Shown piece by piece: positions 43,738 to 52,490 of a stretch of 64,000 nucleotides of DNA. Origin of the DNA: Terrabacter sp. MAHUQ-38 (GTDB lineage Bacteria; Actinomycetota; Actinomycetes; Actinomycetales; Dermatophilaceae); NCBI RefSeq assembly GCF_014518425.1, contig NZ_JACVCU010000004.1, forward strand, positions 1 to 64,000, given 5' to 3'. The notes under the pieces were generated by a model. The model searched no databases, had not been told where the DNA came from, and worked only from the letters and a program-made list of their open reading frames with translations. How positions within the stretch are numbered: position 1 is the first letter of the stretch; the number at the start of each line of letters is the position of its first letter. Position numbers and translations under genes: made by a program.

Positions 43738-44792
43738 TCGACCCCCTGAACGCGGTCCACCCCGTCTCGATCGGCGCCGCGACGGTGCCGACCCCGGGCG
43801 ACGTCTACGTCATCGCCGAGGCCGGCGTGAACCACAACGGCGACCTCGACCTCGCCCACCGGCTCGTCGACATCGCGGCGGCCTCGGGAGCGGATGCCGT
43901 CAAGTTCCAGACCTTCTCACCCGAAAAGCTCGTCTCGTCCACCGCCGCGACGACGCCCTACCAGCGCGACCGGGGCGGCAGCTCCGACCAGCGCAGCCTG
44001 CTCGAGGCGCTGACCCTGCCCAAGGACGCGTGGGTCGAGCTGCGCGACCACGCGACCGAGGCCGGCACGACGTTCCTGTCGACGCCCTTCGACCTCGACA
44101 GCGCCGAGATGCTCGTCGACCTCGGCCTCCCGGCTCTCAAGGTCAGCTCCGGCGAGCTGACCAACCTGCCCTACCTGCGCGAGATGGCGCGGCTCGGCGT
44201 CGTGCTCCTGGTGTCCACCGGCATGGGCACCGAGGACGAGGTCGAAGCCGCCGTCGAGGCGTGTGCCGAGGCACCCGGGCTCGTGCTCTTCCACTGCGTC
44301 TCGGCCTACCCGGCTCCCGTGGAGGAGTGCAACCTCCGGGTCATCCCGCGTCTCACCGAGCTGCACGGCATACCCGTCGGCTGGTCGGACCACACGTCCG
44401 GGCTCACGACGGCCCTCGGCGCGGTCGCCCTCGGCGCCCCCATCCTCGAGAAGCACTTCACGAGCGACCGCACGCTGCCCGGCCCCGACCACCAGGCGAG
44501 CCTCGAGCCGGGCGCGCTGACCGAGTACGTCACGGCCACGAAGCAGCTGGCCGTCGCGCTCGGTGACGGCGTGAAGGTGCGGATGCCGTCGGAGGAGGAG
44601 AACGCCGTGCTCGTACGCCGGTCGTGGCACGCGGCGCGCGCCCTGACCGCGGGCACCCAGGTGGCCGGCGACGACCTGCAGCTGTTGCGGCCCGAGGGCG
44701 GCGTCAGCCCGGCCGTCGACATCCGCGGCCGTGTCCTCGCGCGGGACGTCGCCGCCGGCGCCCCCGTGACCGACGACGACCTGGCTCGCTGA
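43734..44792 (+). CDS. legI: Nonulosonic acid synthase (LegI/NeuB-like)
   Basis: The 352-residue protein condenses phosphoenolpyruvate with a six-carbon N-acetylated sugar to a nine-carbon keto-acid. NeuB features are IAEAGVNHNG with Glu29, AVKFQTF, STPFD, KVSSGELTN, the metal-binding His220 (WSDHTSG) and His241 (EKHFTSDRTLPGPDH), and a C-terminal antifreeze-like SAF domain from about 290. Context with LegB, LegC, LegH and LegG makes legionaminic acid the likely product. GTG start overlaps the LegH stop codon and has GGAGGA upstream. Confidence 0.92.
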   Translation: MIDPLNAVHPVSIGAATVPTPGDVYVIAEAGVNHNGDLDLAHRLVDIAAASGADAVKFQTFSPEKLVSSTAATTPYQRDRGGSSDQRSLLEALTLPKDAWVELRDHATEAGTTFLSTPFDLDSAEMLVDLGLPALKVSSGELTNLPYLREMARLGVVLLVSTGMGTEDEVEAAVEACAEAPGLVLFHCVSAYPAPVEECNLRVIPRLTELHGIPVGWSDHTSGLTTALGAVALGAPILEKHFTSDRTLPGPDHQASLEPGALTEYVTATKQLAVALGDGVKVRMPSEEENAVLVRRSWHAARALTAGTQVAGDDLQLLRPEGGVSPAVDIRGRVLARDVAAGAPVTDDDLAR

Positions 44793-44799
44793 CCGCCCC

Positions 44800-46029
44800 A
44801 TGACGCCCCTCACCGTCGCCGTCTTCGTCGGCACGCGCGCCGACCTCGGGCCGCTGTCGCCCGTCCTCGAGGGGTTGTGGGCCGCCGACGACATCAGCCT
44901 GCGCGTCCTCACCGGTGTCGCGTATGCCGCCGACGAGCTCGTCTCTGCGCTGCCGACGAGCGTGCCGGCCGACGCGTGGCGGTCGGTGGTCGTGTCGCTG
45001 GCCGACCCGATGGAGGAGGTGACGGTCGCCGCCCAGCTGCGGCAGGGCGCCACGCTGACCCGAGCCGCGGGGGAGACGTTGCGGCTGCACGACGTCGACG
45101 TGCTCGTCGTGCTCGGCGACCGGTGGGAGCTGCTCTACGTCGTGCCGCCGGCGGTGCTCCTCGGTGTGCCGGTCGTGCACCTGCACGGGGGAGAGGTCAC
45201 CGAAGGAGCGCTGGACGAGCGGGTGCGGCACGCCGTCACGAAGCTCTCCGACCAGCACTGCGTCGCCTCCGAGGACGCCGCGGCCCGGCTGCGCCAGCTC
45301 GGCGAGCCGGCCGACCGGGTCCACGTGACGGGAGCGCCCGGCCTCGACCGGCTGGCCAGCGCGCGCCCCATGAGCGACGCCGACCTGGCCGCGCTGCTCG
45401 AGGTGGAGGCCGTCGAGCATCCGGTGGCCCTCTTCACCTACCACCCGCCCACGGCACAGTCCGGCGCTCCCGTCGGCAGGTGGGCCCGCGAGGCCGCCGA
45501 GGCGGCCCTCGCAGTGTGCGGGACCGTCGTCGCGACGCATCCCGGCATGGACGAGGGACGTGACGAGATCCTCGAGGCGTTGACCGCGCTCGCGTCCGTC
45601 GAGCCACGGCTGCGCGTCGTCGCCGCGCTCGGGCGCGACTACCCGGCGGTGCTCGCGGCCAGCGACGTCGTCGTGGGCAACTCGAGCTCGGGCGTCATCG
45701 AGGCCGCGACGCTCCACGTCCCGGCCGTCGACATCGGTGAGCGGCAGCGCGGCCGCCTGCGGGGCGACAACGTCGTGCACGCCGCCGAGGGGCGCGACGC
45801 CGTCGAGGCGGCCCTGCGCACCGCACTCAGCCCGCGCTGGCGGGAGCGCACGACCGGCGTCACCAACCCCTACGGTGCGGGTGCGGCGAGCGCACGCATC
45901 CTCGATATCGTTCGGGGATCGGCGGCGGCGCCGCGCGTCAAGCAGTTCGTCGACCAGTTCCTCGAAGAGGACGTCGACCGCGCGGCCGGCCCGGCGCCGC
46001 CGCGAGCGGTGAGAGAGGAGGAGGAGTGA
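44800..46029 (+). CDS. legG: Hydrolysing NDP-sugar 2-epimerase (LegG/NeuC-like)
   Basis: The 409-residue protein is a GT-B fold UDP-GlcNAc 2-epimerase relative that hydrolyses the NDP-sugar while inverting C2. Motifs are FVGTRADLGPL, VVLGDRWELL, HLHGGEVTEGALDE followed by RHAVTKLSDQH, VTGAPGLD, and GNSSSGVIEAATL with DIGERQRGR. The hydrolysing NeuC/LegG type is favoured by the neighbouring synthase, over the non-hydrolysing WecB type. The C-terminus carries an extra acidic tail. Overlaps ptmE by GTGA. PseG-type hydrolases are unrelated in sequence, so this gene argues against pseudaminic acid. Confidence 0.9.
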   Translation: MTPLTVAVFVGTRADLGPLSPVLEGLWAADDISLRVLTGVAYAADELVSALPTSVPADAWRSVVVSLADPMEEVTVAAQLRQGATLTRAAGETLRLHDVDVLVVLGDRWELLYVVPPAVLLGVPVVHLHGGEVTEGALDERVRHAVTKLSDQHCVASEDAAARLRQLGEPADRVHVTGAPGLDRLASARPMSDADLAALLEVEAVEHPVALFTYHPPTAQSGAPVGRWAREAAEAALAVCGTVVATHPGMDEGRDEILEALTALASVEPRLRVVAALGRDYPAVLAASDVVVGNSSSGVIEAATLHVPAVDIGERQRGRLRGDNVVHAAEGRDAVEAALRTALSPRWRERTTGVTNPYGAGAASARILDIVRGSAAAPRVKQFVDQFLEEDVDRAAGPAPPRAVREEEE

Positions 46030-47081
46030 CGGCGCGAGACCTGCGCGCGGCCTGCGCGCCGACGACTGCGACGATCCGCGACGCCCTCGAGGTCGTCGAC
46101 CGCAGCGGCAACCTCGTGTGCCTCCTAGTCGACGGCGGCTTCCGCCTGACCGGGCTGCTCACCGACGGCGACCTGCGCCGCGCCTTCCTCAAGGGCACGA
46201 GCCTCGACGACCTGGCGCTCGACCATGCGACTCGCTCGCCCCACTTCGTCGCCGCCGGCTCCCCGCGCGCCCTCGTCCTCGACCTCATGCAGGCGCTGCG
46301 CATCTCGGCCGTGCCCGAGCTCGCCGACGACGGCACGCTCCTCGGGCTGCACACGCTCTCCGACGTCGTCGGCTCGGCCCGGTTGCCCAACGTCGCCGTC
46401 GTCATGGCGGGCGGCAAGGGCACGCGCCTCGGCGACCTGACGAAGGACACCCCGAAGCCGCTCATGACGGTCGCGGGCCGCTCGATCCTCGAGTGGATCG
46501 TCCTGGGCCTCGTCGGCGACGGCCTGCGCGAGATCTACGTCAGCGTCAACTACCTCGCCGACCAGATCGAGGAGCACCTCGGCGACGGGTCGCGCCTGGG
46601 CTGCGTCGTGCGCTACCTCCGCGAGGACCCCGACCTGCCACTCGGCACCGCCGGCTCGCTCACGCTGCTGCGCGCCCAGCGACCCGACCTCGAGCACCCC
46701 CTCCTCGTCATGAACGGCGACCTCATGGTCGAGTTCGACGCGGGCGACCTGCTCGACGCGCACCGCCGCACGGGCGCTGCCGTCACCGTCGCGACGCGCA
46801 CGTACCAGCACGAGGTGCCCTTCGGCGTCCTCGACACCGAGGACGGACGCGTGACCGGCGTCAGGGAGAAGCCGACGCTGAGCTTCGACATCAACGCCGC
46901 CGTGTACGCCGTCGAGCCGCGCGCGCTCGCATGGCTGCCCACCGGGCGGGCGAGCACCATGCCCGAGCTCGTCGAGACGTGCCTCGAGCGCGGCGAGCCG
47001 GTGACGGCTTGGCCGATCCACTCCGACTGGATCGACGTCGGCACCCCGACCGACCTGGCCCGCGCGAAGGGCGAGGCGTGA
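46026..47081 (+). CDS. ptmE: CBS-domain nucleotidyltransferase (PtmE-like)
   Basis: The 351-residue protein joins a CBS-domain pair (about residues 1-115, with LTGLLTDGDLRRAFL) to an NTP_transferase domain beginning VVMAGGKGTRLGDLTKDTPK and containing VMNGDLMVEFD, EDPDLPLGTAGSL and WIDVGTPTDLARA. This layout is that of Campylobacter PtmE, the glucosamine-1-phosphate guanylyltransferase that starts the GDP-dependent legionaminic acid route. It suggests that the pathway here also uses GDP- rather than UDP-sugars. The nucleotide cannot be read from sequence with certainty. Confidence 0.88.
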   Translation: MTARDLRAACAPTTATIRDALEVVDRSGNLVCLLVDGGFRLTGLLTDGDLRRAFLKGTSLDDLALDHATRSPHFVAAGSPRALVLDLMQALRISAVPELADDGTLLGLHTLSDVVGSARLPNVAVVMAGGKGTRLGDLTKDTPKPLMTVAGRSILEWIVLGLVGDGLREIYVSVNYLADQIEEHLGDGSRLGCVVRYLREDPDLPLGTAGSLTLLRAQRPDLEHPLLVMNGDLMVEFDAGDLLDAHRRTGAAVTVATRTYQHEVPFGVLDTEDGRVTGVREKPTLSFDINAAVYAVEPRALAWLPTGRASTMPELVETCLERGEPVTAWPIHSDWIDVGTPTDLARAKGEA

Positions 47082-48232
47082 GCGACGACCCCATCCTCGA
47101 GACCGGCGACGTCGTCGACGGCACTCGAGCCCACCCGAACGACGAAAAGGCAGCTGTGACAACACCTTCCGGCACGAACACCACTGGCGACGTCCCCGAG
47201 GTCGAGCTGACCGCGCGACCCGTCGACGGGTCCGTGAAGGGCAGGACGGTGCTCGTCACCGGGTCCGACGGGTTCATCGGGTCCCACGTCGTCGAACGGC
47301 TGCTCGCCGACGGCGCCCACGTCAAGGCGTTCTGCCTCTACAACTCCAACGGCTCGTGCGGCTGGCTCGACGAGTCCGACGCCTTCCGCGCCGCGGTGCG
47401 CGACGGGCAGGCCGAGGTCGTCCTCGGCGACATCCGCGACCCCGAGCACGTCATGGCCTCGACCGAGGGCGTCGACGTCGTGCTGCACCTGGCCGCGCTC
47501 ATCGCGATCCCCTTCTCGTACGTGGCTCCGCGCTCCTACGTCGAGACCAACGTCATCGGCACGCTCAACGTCCTCGAGGCCGTGCGCCGGCACGGCACGC
47601 CGCGCATGGTCAACACGTCGACGTCCGAGGTCTACGGCACACCGGAGGAGGTGCCGATCACCGAGGCCCACCCGCTGCGCGGCCAGTCGCCCTACTCGGC
47701 CACGAAGATCTCCGCCGACAAGATGTGCGAGTCGTACGCCTTGTCGTTCGAGGTGCCCGTGACGACCCTGCGCCCGTTCAACACGTTCGGCCCGCGCCAG
47801 TCGACGCGGGCCGTCATCCCGACCGTCCTGTCGCAGCTGCTCGCCGGCACGAGCCAGCTCAAGCTCGGCGACGTGACACCGAAGCGTGACTTCACCTTCG
47901 TCACCGACACCGCCGACGGCTTCGTCCGGGCCGCGCTCGCCGACGTGGCACCCGGCACGACGATCCAGCTCGGCACCGGGCGCACCGTCTCGGTCCGCGA
48001 AGTCGTCGAGCTGTGCCGCAAGGTCACCCACAGCGACGCCGAGATCGTCACCGAGAGCGACCGCATCCGACCCGAGGGCTCAGAGGTGCAGATCCTGCTC
48101 TCCGACCCGTCGCGCGCCAACGAGGTGCTCGGCTGGGCCCCCACCGTCTCGCTCGAGGAGGGCCTCTCGGCCACGGCCGAGTGGCTGCGCCCGCGGGTCG
48201 ACCCCGAGACCGCCGGGCGGTACCACCGGTGA
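47078..48232 (+). CDS. legB: NDP-N-acetylglucosamine 4,6-dehydratase (LegB-like)
   Basis: The protein is an extended SDR with cofactor motif VTGSDGFIGSHVVERL (about 60-75), NTSTSEVYGTPEEVP, and YSATK (Tyr206, Lys210), plus RPFNTFGPRQSTRAVIP, all as in LegB dehydratases that form the 4-keto-6-deoxy sugar. The GTG at 47078 overlaps the ptmE stop, but gives a 55-residue acidic, Thr-rich leader that homologues lack; the GTG at 47156, with AAAAGG five bases upstream, is a credible alternative start (358 residues). Confidence 0.9.
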   Translation: MSDDPILETGDVVDGTRAHPNDEKAAVTTPSGTNTTGDVPEVELTARPVDGSVKGRTVLVTGSDGFIGSHVVERLLADGAHVKAFCLYNSNGSCGWLDESDAFRAAVRDGQAEVVLGDIRDPEHVMASTEGVDVVLHLAALIAIPFSYVAPRSYVETNVIGTLNVLEAVRRHGTPRMVNTSTSEVYGTPEEVPITEAHPLRGQSPYSATKISADKMCESYALSFEVPVTTLRPFNTFGPRQSTRAVIPTVLSQLLAGTSQLKLGDVTPKRDFTFVTDTADGFVRAALADVAPGTTIQLGTGRTVSVREVVELCRKVTHSDAEIVTESDRIRPEGSEVQILLSDPSRANEVLGWAPTVSLEEGLSATAEWLRPRVDPETAGRYHR

Positions 48233-49425
48233 GCAGTCCCACGGGCGCACCCGCAGGGGAGGCGCACGCTCCTGGCGCGCGGGGACCCGAGGGCACGATC
48301 CCGCTCGCGGTCCCCAACATCGGCGAGCTCGAGCGGCGCTACGTCCTCGAGGCCGTCGAGTCCGGGTTCGTCTCGTCGGTCGGCCCGTTCGTCTCGGAGT
48401 TCGAGCGACGCTTCGCCGAGCGAGTCGGGTCGAAGCACGCCATCGCATGCGCCACCGGCACGGCCGCGATCCATGTCGGTCTGGTCCTGCTCGGCGTCGG
48501 GCGTGACGACGACGTCGTCTGCTCGGACTTCACCTTCGTCGGCTCGGTCAACCCCATCGCCTACTGCGGCGCCCGGCCCGTCCTCGTCGACTCCGAGACC
48601 ACCACCTGGAACCTCGACCCCGCGCTGCTCGCCGCCGAGCTCGACCGCCGGGCGGCGGCGGGGGAGCGCCAGCCCGCCGCCGTCGAGATCGTCCACGTGC
48701 TCGGGCAGCCCGCCGACATGGAACCGCTCATGGACGCCTGCGACGGGCACGGCATACCCGTGCTGGAGGACGCGGCCGAGTCACTGGGCGCCACGTGGAC
48801 GGGCGGGCGGTACGCCGGGCGCCACACCGGCACGGTCGGCCGCATCGGCTGCTTCTCCTTCAACGGCAACAAGATCGCGACGACCGGCGGCGGCGGCATG
48901 ATCGTCACCGACGACGACGACCTCGCCGCGCGGGCCCGACACCTCACGACACAGGCCAAGGTGCCCGACGTCGGCTACCTCCACGACGAGGTCGGCTACA
49001 ACTACCGACTCACCAACATCGCGGCCGGCCTGGGCCTGGCACAGCTCGAGCGGCTCGACGAGTTCGTCGCCGCCAAGCACCGCATCGCGGCCCGCTACGA
49101 CGAGTCGTTCCGCGACCTGCCGCTCGTGCTTCCCCCGCGGGTGGCGGGCCTCGGCGCGACGTACTGGCTGTACTCGGTGCTCGTGCCCGAGGCCGACGGT
49201 CGCGGCCGCGACGACTTCCTCGACCACCTCCACCGCCACGGCGTCGGGGCCCGCGCTCTGTGGCGGCCGCTGCACGCCCAGCCGCCCTTCATGGGCGCGC
49301 CGGTGCTCGGCGGCGCGGTCGGCGAGGGGCTCTTCGCGCGTGGACTGTCGCTGCCGTGCGCGACGGAGCTGACCGGGCCCGACCAGGACCGCGTCATCGC
49401 GGCGGTGCGCTCCTTCTTCGGCTGA
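48229..49425 (+). CDS. legC: PLP-dependent sugar aminotransferase (LegC-like)
   Basis: The 398-residue DegT/DnrJ/EryC1 aminotransferase has the cofactor motif ACATGTAAIHVGL, VLEDAAESLGATW with the PLP-binding Asp181, and the Schiff-base Lys215 in SFNGNKIATTGGGG. It should aminate C4 of the 4-keto-6-deoxy sugar made by LegB, with glutamate as donor. The first 20 residues are extra and Ala/Gly/Pro-rich. GTG start overlaps the legB stop (GTGA). It ends the operon, followed by a hairpin terminator. Confidence 0.92.
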   Translation: MSSPTGAPAGEAHAPGARGPEGTIPLAVPNIGELERRYVLEAVESGFVSSVGPFVSEFERRFAERVGSKHAIACATGTAAIHVGLVLLGVGRDDDVVCSDFTFVGSVNPIAYCGARPVLVDSETTTWNLDPALLAAELDRRAAAGERQPAAVEIVHVLGQPADMEPLMDACDGHGIPVLEDAAESLGATWTGGRYAGRHTGTVGRIGCFSFNGNKIATTGGGGMIVTDDDDLAARARHLTTQAKVPDVGYLHDEVGYNYRLTNIAAGLGLAQLERLDEFVAAKHRIAARYDESFRDLPLVLPPRVAGLGATYWLYSVLVPEADGRGRDDFLDHLHRHGVGARALWRPLHAQPPFMGAPVLGGAVGEGLFARGLSLPCATELTGPDQDRVIAAVRSFFG

Positions 49426-49441
49426 GGCGACCGGTGGGTGG

Positions 49442-49469
49442 CCCGCCGCCGTCGCTGGGCGGGTTTCTT
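49442..49469 (+). terminator. Terminator of the legionaminic acid operon
   Basis: CCCGCC (49442-49447) pairs with GGCGGG (49458-49463) around a ten-base loop and is followed by TTTCTT, 16 bases after the legC stop. It separates the operon from the antiporter gene, which has its own CAGGAT hexamer at 49472-49477. Confidence 0.55.
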
Positions 49470-49483
49470 GGCAGGATGTCGCC

Positions 49484-51370
49484 GTGGAGATCGCCATCGG
49501 GCTGCTCGCCATCGCGGCCACCGTCCTCGGCGGGGCGTGGATCGCCGACCGGTTCAAGCTGCCCGCACCGCTGGTGCTCATCCTCGTCGGCATCGTCGGG
49601 TCGTACCTCCCGTTCGTGCCGGAGGTGGCACTGAGCCCCGACGTCGTCCTGCTCGGCATCCTCCCACCGCTGCTGTACGCCGCCGCGATCCAGACCTCGC
49701 TCGTCGACTTCCGCAACAACAGGATGGTGATCCTCAGCCTGTCGGTCGGGCTCGTCCTCTTCACCGCGCTCGGCGTCGCGCTCTTCCTGCAGTGGGCGCT
49801 CGGCCTGCCGTTCGGGGTGGCCTTCGCGATCGGCGCGGTCGTCGCGCCGCCCGACGCCGTCGCTGCGACGGCGGTCGGCCGTCGGATCGGTCTGCCGCGG
49901 CGGCTCGTGACGATCCTCGAGGGTGAGTCGCTCGTCAATGACGCGACCGCGCTCGTCTCGCTGCGCACCGCGCTCGCGGCGGTGGGGCTCGCGTCGGGAG
50001 CGGCCGCCCACGACGTGACGTTCGGCGGAGTCGTGCTCGACTTCCTCTGGGCGTCGGTAGGCGGCGCGGCGATCGGCTTCGTCGTCTCGGTGCTGATCAT
50101 CGTCCTGAGGCGACGGTTCTCGACGGAGCCGGCGTTCGACACGGTGCTGTCGTTCATGGTGCCGTTCGCGGCCTATGTGCCGGCCGAGGAGGTGCACGCC
50201 TCCGGCGTCATCGCCGTCGTCACAGCAGGCCTCATCCTCGGGCACAAGTCGCCGCGCACGCAGTCGGGGGCCTCCAGGCTCAGTGAGCGGATCAACTGGG
50301 TGTCGATCCAGTTCCTCCTCGAGAACGCTGTCTTCCTCCTCATCGGCCTGCAGGTCTTCTACGTTCTCGACGGTGTGCGCAGCTCGGAGCTGACTGCGGG
50401 CCGGATCACGTTCGCGGCGGTCGGCACGCTTGTCGCGGTGCTCGTGCTGCGACCGCTGTGGGTCTTCCCGTTCCGTTTCGTGCGCACGCAGCTGCTGCGT
50501 ACCGAGGCCCATGCCCCGTGGTCGCACACCGTGGTGCTCGCGTGGGCCGGCATGCGCGGCGTCGTGACCCTTGCGGCAGCCCTGCTCCTCCCGGACGGGA
50601 CGCGGCACCGCGACGTGCTCGTCCTCATCGCGGTCGTGGTCACCGTCGGCACGCTGCTCATCCAGGGCATGACGCTGCCGGCGATCGCGCGTCGGCTCAA
50701 CGTCCGGGGGCCGGACCCGCGCGAGGACGCACTCCAGGCCGCGACCGTGTTCCAGGCCGCGACCCGCTCGGGGCTGGACCTGCTCGACGGGATGGACGAC
50801 GTCGACGCCGAAACCCGCGCCCTCCTGCGGGAGCGCTCCGCGGACCGGCTCAACCAGATGTGGGAACGTCTCGGTCCGCGCGGTGCCGACACCGACGAGA
50901 CGCCCAGTGCGCGCTACCGGCGGGCCCGGATGCGGATGCTCCAGGCGGAGCGCGAGGAGGTCCTGCGGCTGCGTGACGAGGGCCGGGCCGACGACGTAGT
51001 GCTCCGGGTCGTGCTCAGCGCGCTCGACCTCGAGGAGACCATGCTCGACCGGATCGACGACCAGGACAGCCGCCTGGCAGAGAGTGAGATGCTGCCCGTG
51101 GACACGATCGAGGCACCCTGCGAGCACCTCCAGGACACCGACGTCTGCGTCGAGCCGCTCACACCCGAAGGGTGCCAGGAGTGCCTGCGCGACGGCACGA
51201 CCTGGGTCCACCTGCGCCTCTGCCTGGCCTGCGGGCACGTGGGTTGCTGCGACTCCTCGGAGCACAAGCACGCGAGCGCCCACTTCCGCGGCAGCGCTCA
51301 CCCCGTCATGCGCTCGATCGAGCCCGGGGAGGCGTGGCGCTGGTGCTTCGTCGACGAGGTGGTCGGCTGA
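49484..51370 (+). CDS. Na+/H+ antiporter with C-terminal UBP-type zinc finger
   Basis: The 628-residue protein has about 12 membrane helices of the CPA1/NhaP family at residues 1-400, including the PPDAVAATAVGRRIG and GESLVNDATALVSLR ion-binding segments and AGMRGVVTLAAAL. A charged helical region (about 405-540) follows, then residues 546-628 form a UBP-type zinc finger: C/H pairs at CEHL, GCQECL, CLACGHVGCC and HASAHFRGSAHPV, ending EAWRWCFVDEVV. In eukaryotes this finger binds the free C-terminus of ubiquitin; its bacterial ligand is unknown. GTG start six bases after CAGGAT. Confidence 0.9.
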   Translation: MEIAIGLLAIAATVLGGAWIADRFKLPAPLVLILVGIVGSYLPFVPEVALSPDVVLLGILPPLLYAAAIQTSLVDFRNNRMVILSLSVGLVLFTALGVALFLQWALGLPFGVAFAIGAVVAPPDAVAATAVGRRIGLPRRLVTILEGESLVNDATALVSLRTALAAVGLASGAAAHDVTFGGVVLDFLWASVGGAAIGFVVSVLIIVLRRRFSTEPAFDTVLSFMVPFAAYVPAEEVHASGVIAVVTAGLILGHKSPRTQSGASRLSERINWVSIQFLLENAVFLLIGLQVFYVLDGVRSSELTAGRITFAAVGTLVAVLVLRPLWVFPFRFVRTQLLRTEAHAPWSHTVVLAWAGMRGVVTLAAALLLPDGTRHRDVLVLIAVVVTVGTLLIQGMTLPAIARRLNVRGPDPREDALQAATVFQAATRSGLDLLDGMDDVDAETRALLRERSADRLNQMWERLGPRGADTDETPSARYRRARMRMLQAEREEVLRLRDEGRADDVVLRVVLSALDLEETMLDRIDDQDSRLAESEMLPVDTIEAPCEHLQDTDVCVEPLTPEGCQECLRDGTTWVHLRLCLACGHVGCCDSSEHKHASAHFRGSAHPVMRSIEPGEAWRWCFVDEVVG

Positions 51371-51400
51371 GTGGCTGGACAGGCGGCCGGCTCTTGGGCG

Positions 51401-52438
51401 TCAGACGAGCCGCTGGGTGATCGAGTGCGTGTCGCCGTCGTGGACGACGGTCGTCGACGCGCCCTGCACGAGCGCTAGGAACGGCGCGACGTGCCCGCAC
51501 TCCACGTCGGCGACGATCGGCACCCCGAGGCCTCCCAGTGCGTCGCGCACTGCGTCGTGCTGCGTGAACCCGTTGGGCTCCGGCGCCCTGGTGCGTGAGA
51601 CGACGATGCCGGTGGCGGCGTCGAACCAGCCCCGCAGGCGCATCGCGTGGAGAGCGCGGCAGACGTCGTAGGACCCCCACTCGGCGATGTCGAGCAGCAC
51701 GACCAGCCCCTCGGGCGCGTGCTGCGCCGCGAACGCCCCGATGTCGGCGAACCGTCCACCGGCGATGAAGCTCAGCGTCTCGACGCAGCCGCCGACGAGG
51801 CGTCCGGAGAAGCTGACCGGCTCCTCCTCGTGGTCGGGGTCGATGCGGGTCCACGTCCCTCGGCCCTCGAGGGTCAGCTCGGCGACAGTCGGGTTGCCGG
51901 CGTAGTCGTCCCACCCGCCGGCGCGGTAGCGACCGGGGGAGCGCTGCACCAGCTCGTCGCCCGGGGAGGCGGCCGCGACGTCGACCCAGTGGAGTATGCC
52001 GTCCGGCGGGACGTACGGCGTGTCCATGAGGTTCTGCCCGTGGATCGTGGCGATCCCGGTGGTGAGCGTCAGCGGCGTCAGCCACGTCGACGTGTCGGAG
52101 AACCCGACGCACCACGTGGGCTCGGCCGCGGCCACCGCGTCGAGGTCGAGCAGGTCGAGCAGGTCGATGCCGGTCTCTCCGCCCCACGGCGGCACGACCG
52201 CGCGGACGGCCGGGTCGAGGAGCATGGCTGTCAGCTCGGCCGCTCGACTCTCGCGTGGCCCGCTCGTGTGGTCGGGCGTGTGGTTGAAGTCGCCCACGAC
52301 GACCTCGAACCCCTTGTCGCGCAGGCACTCCACGGCATACTCGAACCGCGGCCACAGGGCGTCGGACACGCCCGAGCTCGGCGACGTGACGCCGATGCGG
52401 TCACCGGGGCGTAGGGGAGCGGGGTAGCGGATCGGCAT
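51401..52438 (-). CDS. S66-family LD-carboxypeptidase/MccF-like serine peptidase
   Basis: The 345-residue protein matches S66 peptidases: PLRPGDRIGVTSPSSGV at the start, PPWGGETGIDLLDLLD, nucleophile Ser114 in VGFSDTSTW, and the C-terminal His of VECGHVAPFLAL. Members either trim tetrapeptides of peptidoglycan or, in the MccF group, cleave microcin C-type nucleotide peptides; the GFSDTS elbow and the 345-residue length fit the MccF-like side. No signal peptide is visible, which fits a cytoplasmic recycling or detoxifying role. Confidence 0.88.
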   Translation of the reverse strand: MPIRYPAPLRPGDRIGVTSPSSGVSDALWPRFEYAVECLRDKGFEVVVGDFNHTPDHTSGPRESRAAELTAMLLDPAVRAVVPPWGGETGIDLLDLLDLDAVAAAEPTWCVGFSDTSTWLTPLTLTTGIATIHGQNLMDTPYVPPDGILHWVDVAAASPGDELVQRSPGRYRAGGWDDYAGNPTVAELTLEGRGTWTRIDPDHEEEPVSFSGRLVGGCVETLSFIAGGRFADIGAFAAQHAPEGLVVLLDIAEWGSYDVCRALHAMRLRGWFDAATGIVVSRTRAPEPNGFTQHDAVRDALGGLGVPIVADVECGHVAPFLALVQGASTTVVHDGDTHSITQRLV

Positions 52439-52490
52439 GGCTGCAATGGTGCCAGCCCTGCCGATCCGCTTCAGCCTGTCTCGCTGCCCG

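Noticed and set aside
41220-43859. A very long minus-strand open frame opposite the flippase and glycosyltransferase
   Set aside because: Composition is that of a shadow frame (Arg/Gly/Val/Glu-rich) and the plus-strand genes have clear motifs and overlaps.
37548-49425. Pseudaminic acid pathway
   Set aside because: A NeuC/LegG-type hydrolysing epimerase and a PtmE-like nucleotidyltransferase are present and no PseG-type hydrolase is seen, which fits legionaminic acid better.
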